From Gammaproteobacteria bacterium (GTDB lineage: Bacteria > Pseudomonadota > Gammaproteobacteria > UBA6429 > Thiohalophilaceae), in the NCBI GenBank assembly GCA_016194635.1, contig JACQBC010000030.1, positions 264,471 to 328,470 of the forward strand: DNA of 64,000 bases. The letters are read 5' to 3'. Under the pieces are notes generated by a model, which was not told where the DNA came from, did no database searches, and saw only the letters and a list, made by a program, of their open reading frames with translations. The position numbers were made by a program, and so were the translations under genes. Below, in pieces: positions 56,089-64,000 of the stretch. The stretch's first letter is position 1. Each line of letters starts with the position of its first letter.

Positions 56089-57105
56089 ATGAAACTTTTT
56101 TCTAGTACGACCCTATTCCTCAGTCTGTGCCTAGCCCCTCCCGTGTTAGCGCAATGGTTTAAGGACGAACAAGCCATCATGGGCACCTCGGTCAATGTTG
56201 AATTGTGGGACGACGAGGCCACGCATGCCCAGGCCTGCATCGACCAAGTGATGGCCTTCATGCGCCATGTGGATCAGGTCATGAGCCCGTTTAAACCCGA
56301 GGCCGAGCTGTATAAATTAAATATCGAGGCCGCCCTTCACCCGGTTAAGGTCAGCCCGGAGTTGTTCGACGTGATCAGAACCTCGATCTATTATTCAGAA
56401 ATTTCTAACGGCGTGTTTGACGTGACTTTCGCGAGCGTGGGCTACCGCTATGATTTTCGTAACGGGGTGCACCCTTCCGAGGCACAAATTGCCCAGGATT
56501 TGGATAAAATTGATTACCGTCTGCTAAAGTTGGACGAACCCTCGCATACTATTTTCTATGCCAAACCCGGGGTACACGTGGATCTGGGGGGTATCGCCAA
56601 AGGCTGGGCTGTCGATCGTGCGATTGAAAAACTTCAAGCCTGCGGCATCCACCAAGCCATCGTCAGTGCCGGTGGCGATAGCCGTATCCTGGGTGACCGG
56701 CGCGGCCGTCCGTGGATGATCGGCATTAAAGACCCGCGTAACCCCAACGCCTCGGCCGTGGTCATTCCCCTGAGCGATACCGCCATTTCCACCTCGGGCG
56801 ACTACGAACGTTATTTCATGGAAGACGGCAAACGTTACCACCACATCCTCAATCCCCGTACCGGAAAACCCGCCGACGCCTGTCGCAGCGTAACGGTGAT
56901 TGGGCCCAATGCCACCACCACCGACGGTTTGACCAAGCCCGTTTTTATCCTAGGCCCAGAAAAAGGGCTCGCCATCATTGCAAAGATCCCTGGGGTGGAT
57001 GCCATCGTCATTGATAAAAACGGTAAACTGCATTATTCAACCGGTCTCATGCCGCCGCCGGCCGCAGCGAGCGAAATTCCGGCCACCCCCCGGAATAACC
57101 CATAA
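56089..57105 (+). CDS. apbE: FAD:protein FMN transferase
   Basis: 338 residues with a signal peptide (MKLFSSTTLFLSLCLAPPVLAQ). ApbE covalently attaches FMN to exported proteins and in some bacteria to Rnf/Nqr subunits. Family motifs: IMGTSVNVELWDDEA, VHVDLGGIAKGWAVDRAI, SAGGDSRILGDR, GKRYHHILNPRTGKPAD and ATTTDGLTKPVFILGPEKG. It stands between rhlE and the TPR/TolQ genes. DUF4266/DUF3570/TlpA sets are often seen with ApbE, which links it to the cluster at 43014-46300. Confidence 0.93.
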   Translation: MKLFSSTTLFLSLCLAPPVLAQWFKDEQAIMGTSVNVELWDDEATHAQACIDQVMAFMRHVDQVMSPFKPEAELYKLNIEAALHPVKVSPELFDVIRTSIYYSEISNGVFDVTFASVGYRYDFRNGVHPSEAQIAQDLDKIDYRLLKLDEPSHTIFYAKPGVHVDLGGIAKGWAVDRAIEKLQACGIHQAIVSAGGDSRILGDRRGRPWMIGIKDPRNPNASAVVIPLSDTAISTSGDYERYFMEDGKRYHHILNPRTGKPADACRSVTVIGPNATTTDGLTKPVFILGPEKGLAIIAKIPGVDAIVIDKNGKLHYSTGLMPPPAAASEIPATPRNNP

Positions 57106-57240
57106 TAAATTGATGAAATTGTGACTCAACTGGCAAACCACCCGCATTCCAGTGTATTGTGGGCACCAATATTTAATATCATAAAGGTTACGCAAGTCCT
57201 TGGCTTGCTTCGGATTTGAATCGACACACAGGACACTACC

Positions 57241-57840
57241 ATGCGCATCGTATCGGCACTTATACTCTGCATTTTCATGTCATTGGGCATGGTTCAACCG
57301 TTCGCGTCGGCGGCGGATGCCCCCGCCGCAACCCCCAGTGATAAACCCGACGCCGCCAAGGCAGCGGATGAGGAAGCACGCAAACACACCAGCACGCTGG
57401 ACACACGGATTCAAGGATTGAAAAAAGAAGTGTTGGATCTTAACCGCGATCTTTTCTTGCTTGAAGAAGATCTGTTATTCCCCGCCAACACCCAATTTTC
57501 GGTGTTTGTTTCCATGGATATCGGTCTGCTATTCGATTTGGACTCGGTCGAACTCAAGCTCAATGACAAGACCGTGGCCAGTCATTTATACACCGAACGC
57601 GAAGTCGCCGCCCTCAAGCGTGGCGGTGTACAACGCTTGTATACCGGTAATATGACCTCCGGTGAACATGAATTCATTGCCTACTTCACCGGTCGCGGCC
57701 CCAAGAATCGCGACTATAAACGCGCCACCACCATCAAAGTAAGCAAAGGCCCCGATCCGCAATACGTTGAATTAAAGATCAGCGATAGCACCGCTAAATA
57801 CCAACCTGAATTTAAAGTAAAGGTGTGGGACGCCCAATAA
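57241..57840 (+). CDS. Exported coiled-coil protein
   Basis: 199 residues with a signal peptide ending near ASAADAP. After a proline/alanine-rich linker there is a coiled coil (KHTSTLDTRIQGLKKEVLDL, then NRDLFLLEEDLLF) and a beta-rich domain (FSVFVSMDIGLLFDLDSV). Databases often misname relatives dihydrolipoamide acetyltransferase, but no such domain is visible. It is the first gene of a run of TPR proteins and may be a periplasmic scaffold. Confidence 0.75.
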   Translation: MRIVSALILCIFMSLGMVQPFASAADAPAATPSDKPDAAKAADEEARKHTSTLDTRIQGLKKEVLDLNRDLFLLEEDLLFPANTQFSVFVSMDIGLLFDLDSVELKLNDKTVASHLYTEREVAALKRGGVQRLYTGNMTSGEHEFIAYFTGRGPKNRDYKRATTIKVSKGPDPQYVELKISDSTAKYQPEFKVKVWDAQ

Positions 57841-57852
57841 CGCTGGCTTGTA

Positions 57853-59742
57853 ATGCAACCCCTTGTCGCAAAAATTCGCACTACCCTACTGGCGCTGCTC
57901 TGTCTGTTGCCTTGCGCACCGCAAACCCATGCCGAAGAAGCGCAGGCCCAAGAAATTCGTGACCTGCGTTACGGCGAAATCTTATATAACTTTTACCAAC
58001 AGAAATATTTTTCGGCGATTACCGAACTACTCGTCACCCAGCAACGTAAGCCCATCGAAGTACAAGGCGAAGACCCTAAACTATTATTGGGGGGATTGTA
58101 TCTTTCTTACGGCATGCACGATCAAGCCAGCCGCTTATTCGATGATGTACTCTCCAGCAGTAGCCTGCCCGCTACCCATGACCGTGCCTGGTATTACATC
58201 GCCAAACTGCGTTACATCAAGGGTTATTTTCCCGCGGCGGAAACCGCCCTACTCAAGATACAACACTACCTCCCGCCGGACCGCGAGGCCGAACGCCTAC
58301 ACTTATTATCCAATATCTACCTGTCCAATCAGCAATACGACAAGGCCATCGAGATATTGCGCGATTTTAAGGGCGACAGCGAATGGCAGACCTATGCCCA
58401 ATTTAACTTGGGCGTCGCGCTGATCAAAGCCGGACAAACCAATGAAGGTATTACCGTGCTCGATAAAGTGGGTAGCTTGAATCCAAGCAAGATCAATTAT
58501 GAACTCAATGGATTGCGTGATAAGGCCAACCTCGCCTTGGGGTTCGCCAATTTGCGTGAGAAAAAACCCCAAGACGCCGCCAAGGATTTTGAGCGGATCC
58601 GTATCAACGGACCGCTGTCCAACAAGGCGCTATTAGGCATGGGCTGGGCGCTCACCGCTCAAAACGAGTATAAAGAGGCCCTTACCCCATGGATGGAATT
58701 GCAATCGCGGCGCGCCCTGGACACCTCGGTGCAAGAATCCCTGTTGGCCATTCCCTACACACTGGAAAAACTCGAAAAACCCAAATTGGCCTTGCAGTAC
58801 TATCAAAAAGCCATCGACACTTACAGCCAAGAGATCACCCGCATGGCTGATATTATTAAAGCGGTGCAAAGCGGTGAATTGACCAAGGCAATGCGTCCGG
58901 CCAACTACGACGATGAAACCTCGATGCCAGCACATACCTTTGGTCTGCCCAACTCGGTCACCACCCCGTATTTGTATCAGTTAATGGCGACCCATCCGTT
59001 TCAAGAGGCGTATAAGGATTATCAAAATTTATTACACCTGCAATACGTATTGAATAACTGGCTGGGTCAATTACCCGCCTACGAATTGATGTTATCCGAA
59101 CGGCGCAAGGCATATTTTGAAAAACTACCCCAGCTCGGTAGCAATTCACGGCTACTGCAAATTAACCAAATGCAAACCGAACGGGATAAATTCGCTGCTG
59201 AGATAACCCGTATTGAAAATACCCACGATGTGTTTGCCTTGGCCAGCACGGGCGAGATAGAAAAATTAGCACTGGTTAACAAACTCAAAGAACACCTCGG
59301 CGCACCCGATAGCTTCGGACCGCAGCCAACCCCAGACCAAGAGCGGTTCCGCTTCGCCTACGGGGTCTTGTATTGGAATATTTACGAAGATTTTCCCGCG
59401 CGCCTGTGGGAAGCTAAAAAACAACTCAAGGCACTGGATAAAGCGATCGAGGCCGCCAAAAAAACCAAACAATCGCTTATCCTGACCGCCAACCAAGCCC
59501 CACAATACTTCCAAGGATACGATGCGCGCATCACAGCCGCACGCCAACGTATTAGTGTGTTACTGCAACAACTAGACGCCACCATCAAAGAGCAAGAACG
59601 GTATATTCAAACCCTCGCCCTAATCGCCCTGCAACAAAGCAACCAACAATTGGAGAATTATCACATCCGCGCACGTTTTGCGGTGGCCAGACTGTATGAC
59701 GCGTTAACTAAGCAGCAGGAAGGCAGCCATGGCAAGGAATAA
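57853..59742 (+). CDS. Exported TPR protein
   Basis: 629 residues with a signal peptide ending CAPQTHAEE. TPR-like helical pairs run through the first 340 residues (LGGLYLSYGMHDQASRLFDD, NIYLSNQQYDKAIEILRDF, ALLGMGWALTAQNEYKEALT). The last third is long coiled coil with many Gln residues. No catalytic site. Likely an assembly scaffold in the periplasm. Overlaps the next gene by 14 bases, which indicates translational coupling. Confidence 0.85.
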   Translation: MQPLVAKIRTTLLALLCLLPCAPQTHAEEAQAQEIRDLRYGEILYNFYQQKYFSAITELLVTQQRKPIEVQGEDPKLLLGGLYLSYGMHDQASRLFDDVLSSSSLPATHDRAWYYIAKLRYIKGYFPAAETALLKIQHYLPPDREAERLHLLSNIYLSNQQYDKAIEILRDFKGDSEWQTYAQFNLGVALIKAGQTNEGITVLDKVGSLNPSKINYELNGLRDKANLALGFANLREKKPQDAAKDFERIRINGPLSNKALLGMGWALTAQNEYKEALTPWMELQSRRALDTSVQESLLAIPYTLEKLEKPKLALQYYQKAIDTYSQEITRMADIIKAVQSGELTKAMRPANYDDETSMPAHTFGLPNSVTTPYLYQLMATHPFQEAYKDYQNLLHLQYVLNNWLGQLPAYELMLSERRKAYFEKLPQLGSNSRLLQINQMQTERDKFAAEITRIENTHDVFALASTGEIEKLALVNKLKEHLGAPDSFGPQPTPDQERFRFAYGVLYWNIYEDFPARLWEAKKQLKALDKAIEAAKKTKQSLILTANQAPQYFQGYDARITAARQRISVLLQQLDATIKEQERYIQTLALIALQQSNQQLENYHIRARFAVARLYDALTKQQEGSHGKE

Positions 59743-62533
59743 CTGGCTGCTGGTGGTGGGACTGCTGGGGTTGTCCGCTTGCGCAAGCCGCAATAGTCAA
59801 CTGGATACCATCGCGGATCTCAAACCACGTCAGTTTGATTTGCAAGAACCTAAAACAGATGTGGTTGTGGAACCCGGCAAGGTGCGGGAGTATTACCGTG
59901 AATTCCTCGCGGTCACCAATGAAAACAAGATGTATAGCGAAGCATTGCGCCGACTTGCCGATATCGAATTAAAATCCGGTGAACAGAATATCGGCTCAGG
60001 TGAAAAAACCGAAGAAGACGGCCAGAAACAGGCGTTGGCGGCAATAAAACTGTACCAGACGTATTTAAAAACCTATCCCCACGATGCCGCCAATGATTTG
60101 ATCTTATATCAATTGGCCAAGGCCTATGAAATCACCGGTCAAAACCAGCTGGCATTAACCACGTTTGATAAAATTATCGAACAATATCCCAAAACCCGTT
60201 ACCGCGACGAAGTACAGTTCCGTCGCGGTGAAATGTTGTTCCTATTAAAACGCTATGAAGACTCCGAGTTGGCTTATGCCAGCATCATTAATAACAACAA
60301 GACCTCGATTTTTTATGAAAAGGCGCTTTACAAATACGGCTGGGCGCAATTCAAACAAAATCGCTTTAAACCCGCTTTGAATGCCTTCTTTGCAATCATG
60401 GATCGTAAACAGCAACAAGGCTTGATTAAATATAATAAAACCATGCCCGATCTGGCCGGCAGTGAGCGCGATTTATTAGATGACACCCTGCGCGCGATAA
60501 GCCTGTGTTTCGCTTATGCCAACACCGATTACACCATCAATCAATATTTTACTGAGACCGGTGAGCGCCCCTATGAACCCTTGATCTTTTCAAGCCTGGG
60601 CAAATTACACCTGGAAAAAGACCGCATCAAGGACGCCGCCGATACCTTCATGGCCTTCGTCAAACGCCATCCCACCTCGGAACTGGCTCCCGAATTTCAC
60701 ACCGAGGCCATCAAGACCTATCAAAAGGCCAACCTAATGAGCCTGGTGATCCCCGCCAAGGAAGAATTCGTGCGCTTATACGGGGTTGGTTCGGCCTACT
60801 GGGAAATGCAAAATGAAACCGCGCGCGAACAGATCCGTCCGTTACTGGCCACCCATATTGTTGAACTGGCCAGTTATTATCATGCCCAGGCCCGCAGCAG
60901 CAAACTACCGGCGGATTTTGCCCACGCCGCCGACATCTATTCACTGTATTTGAAAAACCTGCCCAACGACAAAAACGCCGCGCAGATGAATTTTCTAATG
61001 GGCGAGGCGCTGTTTGACGGTAAATTCTATTCACGCGCCGTGGCTGAATTTGAAAAAACCGCTTACGATTACCCACCGCATCCTAAAAATGCCGAGGCCG
61101 GTTATGCCGCGTTATTAGCCTATGCGGAACTTGAAAAAACCACGCCGGCGGCGGAATTCAACAGCGTCTGGCGGCAAAAATCGATCAGCAGCGCATTACG
61201 TTTCGCGGATCAATTCCCTACCGACAAGCGCGCCGTCGCGGTGCTAACCAAAACCGCGGAACAATTATTTGCCTTGAATGATTATTTGCGCGCTTCCGCC
61301 ACCGCGCAAAAAGCGCTAAAGGCCAATAACACCGACCCGGCACTAAAACGCACCGCCTTGGTTGTATTAGGTCACTCACAATTTGAATTAAAAAATTATG
61401 CCCAAGCGCAACAGGCGTACCGTGAATCCTTGAATTATTTTGTCCCAACTGAAAAACAATACGCTGAAATTTATGATCGCCTGGCGGCTTCGATCTATAA
61501 ACAAGCCGAGCTGGCGCGTGATAAGGGTGATTTACAAAGCGCACTGGCCCTCTTCGCCAGTGTCAAGGCCATCACCCCAGCGTCGAGCCTGCGCGCCAAT
61601 GCAGACTATGACGCTGCCACTACCTTGATCACGATTAAGGATTACAAAAAGGCGGCCATCCTACTGGAAAACTTCCGCAAGGAATTCCCCAACCACGCCC
61701 TGGCCATCACCGTGCCGGAAAAACTCGCGTTTATTTATAGTGAAACCGGGCAAACCACCCGTGCCGCCACCGAAATGGAGCGTTTAGCCCAACTAAATAA
61801 AAACAACCCTGAGTACAGCCGTAATCTACTCTGGCAAGCCGCCGGCTATTACGACAAGGGCAAATTATACGAGGACGCCAAACGGGTTTATAGCCAATAT
61901 CTACAACAATTCCCCGCACCCCTCGAACCAGCCGTGGAGGCGCGGCACAACCTGGCGGAAATCGCCCGCAAGAACGGCGATACCCGCGAGTGGGGCCGCT
62001 GGCTGCAAGACATTATCCAAACCGATGCCGCCGCCGGCGCACAACGTACCGATCGCACCCACTTCCTCGCCGCCGATGCGACTTTATTATTAGCCCAGGG
62101 ATATTTTACCGCGTATAAACAAGCCAAGCTAACCAACCCCCTGAAAGAAAGCCTGGCCCGTAAAAAAGACTTGATGCAAACTACCATCAAAGCATATGAA
62201 GGTGTATTACAGTTTCATGTCGCTGCGGTCACTACTTCGGCCACGTATCAAATCGCCGAAATTTACGCCGACTTCGCCCAGTCGCTACTCAACTCCGAGC
62301 GCCCTCAAAATCTCAATGCCGAGGAACTGCAACAATACAATACATTACTTGAAGAACAGGCATTCCCGTTTGAAGAAAAGGCCATCGCTATTCATGTGGA
62401 TAATCTGCAACAAATACGTAACGGTATCTACGACGACTGGGTAAAACGCAGTTTGGCCCAATTACGCAAGCTGCAACCGGCGCGTTACGGTAAGATCGAA
62501 CGAGTGAATCCCTATGTCGATGCCATTAATTAA
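59729..62533 (+). CDS. Large TPR lipoprotein
   Basis: 934 residues. Lipobox LSAC (LLGLSACASRNSQ) near residue 17. Then many TPR and TPR-like repeats to the C-terminus (YQLAKAYEITGQNQLALTTF, KALYKYGWAQFKQNRFKPAL, VVLGHSQFELKNYAQAQQAY). Such giant TPR lipoproteins occur in gliding-motility complexes of myxobacteria and in related machines of gammaproteobacteria. Overlap with both neighbours suggests fixed stoichiometry. Its role is structural. Confidence 0.86.
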   Translation: MARNNWLLVVGLLGLSACASRNSQLDTIADLKPRQFDLQEPKTDVVVEPGKVREYYREFLAVTNENKMYSEALRRLADIELKSGEQNIGSGEKTEEDGQKQALAAIKLYQTYLKTYPHDAANDLILYQLAKAYEITGQNQLALTTFDKIIEQYPKTRYRDEVQFRRGEMLFLLKRYEDSELAYASIINNNKTSIFYEKALYKYGWAQFKQNRFKPALNAFFAIMDRKQQQGLIKYNKTMPDLAGSERDLLDDTLRAISLCFAYANTDYTINQYFTETGERPYEPLIFSSLGKLHLEKDRIKDAADTFMAFVKRHPTSELAPEFHTEAIKTYQKANLMSLVIPAKEEFVRLYGVGSAYWEMQNETAREQIRPLLATHIVELASYYHAQARSSKLPADFAHAADIYSLYLKNLPNDKNAAQMNFLMGEALFDGKFYSRAVAEFEKTAYDYPPHPKNAEAGYAALLAYAELEKTTPAAEFNSVWRQKSISSALRFADQFPTDKRAVAVLTKTAEQLFALNDYLRASATAQKALKANNTDPALKRTALVVLGHSQFELKNYAQAQQAYRESLNYFVPTEKQYAEIYDRLAASIYKQAELARDKGDLQSALALFASVKAITPASSLRANADYDAATTLITIKDYKKAAILLENFRKEFPNHALAITVPEKLAFIYSETGQTTRAATEMERLAQLNKNNPEYSRNLLWQAAGYYDKGKLYEDAKRVYSQYLQQFPAPLEPAVEARHNLAEIARKNGDTREWGRWLQDIIQTDAAAGAQRTDRTHFLAADATLLLAQGYFTAYKQAKLTNPLKESLARKKDLMQTTIKAYEGVLQFHVAAVTTSATYQIAEIYADFAQSLLNSERPQNLNAEELQQYNTLLEEQAFPFEEKAIAIHVDNLQQIRNGIYDDWVKRSLAQLRKLQPARYGKIERVNPYVDAIN

Positions 62534-63119
62534 ACCCGCCTGGGTCTTATCCCTAGCCCTGTTAACCGCGTGCGCCAGCACCGGACCCACGCCTAAATCG
62601 GCCCAGTCCACGCCCGCCGCCGCCCAAGCGCTCAATGTTGACCCGCAAATTGCCGCGCAGTATCACCGTGCCGTTCAAATTCTAAAAACTGGCGCCGGGG
62701 ATGAGGCCTTGGCCCAATTCAACGCCATAGTAGCCAAAGCGCCACAATTAAGCGGGGCATACCTCAATATAGGTTTGATCCACTTGCAAAAAAAACGCTA
62801 CGCTGAGGCCGAAATCGCCTTTAACCAGGCCATCAATGCCAATGCCACCCATGCCGTGGCCCAAAATTACTTGGGAGTGGCTTTACGTGAACAAGGAAAA
62901 TTTGATAAGGCCGAACAAGCCTACCAACGTGCGTTACAATTGGATGACAGTTACGCAGATGCCCATCTGAATCTCGGCATTTTATATGACATCTACCTGA
63001 ATGATCTGCCCCGCGCCTTGGAACAGTATGAAAAATACCAGAGTCTGACTAATAATAAAGACGAGCAAGTTACCAAATGGATTGCCGATATTAAACTCCG
63101 CCAGAGTAAAACCAAGTGA
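62514..63119 (+). CDS. TPR lipoprotein
   Basis: 201 residues. Lipobox LTAC (LALLTACASTGP). Three TPRs (AYLNIGLIHLQKKRYAEAEI, AVAQNYLGVALREQGKFDKA, DAHLNLGILYDIYLNDLPRA). Starts inside the end of the 934-residue gene and shares its operon. It may tether the large TPR protein or the small exported protein that follows. Confidence 0.86.
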   Translation: MSMPLIKPAWVLSLALLTACASTGPTPKSAQSTPAAAQALNVDPQIAAQYHRAVQILKTGAGDEALAQFNAIVAKAPQLSGAYLNIGLIHLQKKRYAEAEIAFNQAINANATHAVAQNYLGVALREQGKFDKAEQAYQRALQLDDSYADAHLNLGILYDIYLNDLPRALEQYEKYQSLTNNKDEQVTKWIADIKLRQSKTK

Positions 63120-63130
63120 GGTTGTTTCAC

Positions 63131-63421
63131 ATGTCGCTACGTCTGATCTTTGTTGTATTATTCACCGGATGGGTGAGTCTGTGCCTGGCAGATGAAACGT
63201 TGGAAATGCAAGGCACTAAGATCCATGGTAACGTTGAATTACCCAAGGTGTTATACATCGTGCCATGGCAGCAATCCGAACTACCTGAAATTAGCCAACC
63301 CCCGTTAGAGAGCCTGATCGACGAGGCCCTAAGTCCGGTGGATCGAGAGGTATTCCAACGCCAAATACGTTATTATGATTCCTTAACAGCACAGGACATA
63401 AGGAATAGCGCCAAACCGTAA
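63131..63421 (+). CDS. Small exported protein of the TPR/TolQ operon
   Basis: 96 residues from ATG 63131; a GTG at 63116 in frame would overlap the previous stop. Signal peptide MSLRLIFVVLFTGWVSLCLADE. The mature part is short and acidic, with a WQQSELPEISQPPLESLIDE segment and no recognised domain. Present next to TolQ-like genes in related machines, role unknown. Confidence 0.7.
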   Translation: MSLRLIFVVLFTGWVSLCLADETLEMQGTKIHGNVELPKVLYIVPWQQSELPEISQPPLESLIDEALSPVDREVFQRQIRYYDSLTAQDIRNSAKP

Positions 63422-63583
63422 TTTCATCACCCTGCGGATTTTTTACTCAACCCACTCAGCGCCAGAATAAATATCGAGAATCCAGCAGCGCCTATTCAAT
63501 GTATGCACAAATTAAAGTTTAAGCTTTTGTTATTCACCGGCCGTTATGTAGTGGCTGCACGTCATTAAAAGTTTGGAGGTTCC

Positions 63584-64000
63584 ATGGAAAGCCTGATACG
63601 CATGTTGCATTATATCCAACAGGGGGAATTCTGGATTTTCCCGCTCCTGATCGTGATGGCGATCGGTTTTGCGATCGCGATCGAACGGTATATTTATTTA
63701 ACGATTACCAAAACCCGCAACCGTTCAGTACTCTCTAAAATCCTCGCCCACATCCAGCGCGGCGATATTCAACAAGCCTATGCGACCTCCTCGAAGAGCG
63801 ACGTGGCGATTGGCAAGATGGTGTCATACGGCTTGGCGCGATACAAAAGTACCCATAAACGCGACGACGTTGAGATGGCGATGGAAGAGAGCATGATGGA
63901 GATCATCCCGCGCTTAGAGAAGCGCACCCAGTACGTGGCGACGTTTGCCAACGTGGCGACGCTGCTGGGGTTATTGGGCACGGTGATGGGGTTGATTGGG
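63584..64000 (+). CDS. TolQ/ExbB/MotA-type proton-channel protein, N-terminal part (cut by window edge)
   Basis: 139 visible residues from ATG 63584, four bases after GGAGG. The protein continues past the window. The first membrane segment (FWIFPLLIVMAIGFAIAIERYIYL) is followed by a cytoplasmic region ending in NVATLLGLLGTVMGLIG, the signature of MotA/TolQ/ExbB proton channels. It uses the proton-motive force to power a partner, probably an ExbD/TolR-like protein downstream. The TPR lipoproteins upstream would transmit this across the envelope. Confidence 0.93.
   Translation, partial: MESLIRMLHYIQQGEFWIFPLLIVMAIGFAIAIERYIYLTITKTRNRSVLSKILAHIQRGDIQQAYATSSKSDVAIGKMVSYGLARYKSTHKRDDVEMAMEESMMEIIPRLEKRTQYVATFANVATLLGLLGTVMGLIG

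Overview
The window is a chromosomal segment of a gammaproteobacterium. The first genes (leuS, lnt, corC, ybeY, phoH/ybeZ, miaB, all on the minus strand) keep the classical gammaproteobacterial order, and fabA-fabB, lpxA, selO, mazG, rhlE and a Fe(II)-trafficking gene (yggX) fit that assignment. I cannot name the genus. The region is not phage-like and shows no complete insertion sequence or tRNA gene.

Layout: 1-6126 is the leuS/lnt/corC/ybeY/phoH/miaB housekeeping operon. 6290-12906 is a compact type II-C CRISPR-Cas locus: a tracrRNA on the minus strand with a near-consensus promoter and terminator, then cas9-cas1-cas2 on the plus strand, then 30 repeats with 29 spacers on an exact 66-bp period. 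A decayed half repeat sits exactly one period further on. The anti-repeat in the tracrRNA shows that crRNAs come from the minus strand, toward cas2. The degenerate end of the array is the end that is transcribed first. 12907-14878 holds an unassigned GC-richer stretch and two AT-rich genes of unknown function. 14879-30879 is a mixed region: FMN reductase, Kef-type antiporter, signal-less HtrA-like protease, RsmB, a protein-arginine-methyltransferase-like enzyme, a DUF2145 pair, two HDOD proteins, DedA, MazG, GNAT, a response regulator with a degenerate GGDEF domain, a membrane thioredoxin and a TfpZ-like pilin accessory protein. 30930-43000 is mainly lipid and cofactor metabolism: FabB/FabA, LpxA, SelO, AmrS with an ATP-grasp partner, an A-type Fe-S carrier, YggX, Nudix, a pseudo-M48 protease and cyclopropane fatty acid synthase.

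43014-54459 is an envelope and secreted-redox cluster. On the minus strand it has a DUF3570 porin-like protein, a DUF4266 lipoprotein, a TlpA-type thioredoxin, two outer-membrane barrels and an HzsA-like di-heme lipoprotein. On the plus strand, read divergently, it has a mono-heme protein, a LamG lipoprotein with two heme motifs and a Tat-exported DUF1501 protein. After rhlE, apbE (FAD:protein FMN transferase) leads into 57241-64000. That run has an exported coiled-coil protein, three TPR proteins, a small exported protein and the start of a TolQ/ExbB-type proton-channel gene, and it looks like a proton-motive-force-driven trans-envelope machine that continues past the window.

Four copies of a palindromic element (763-890, 17550-17669, 35177-35294, 35528-35641) share a conserved core of about 50-60 bp but carry different, copy-specific inverted arms of 31-39 bp at each locus. 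They lie at gene 3' ends. One of them supplies the stop codon of lnt.
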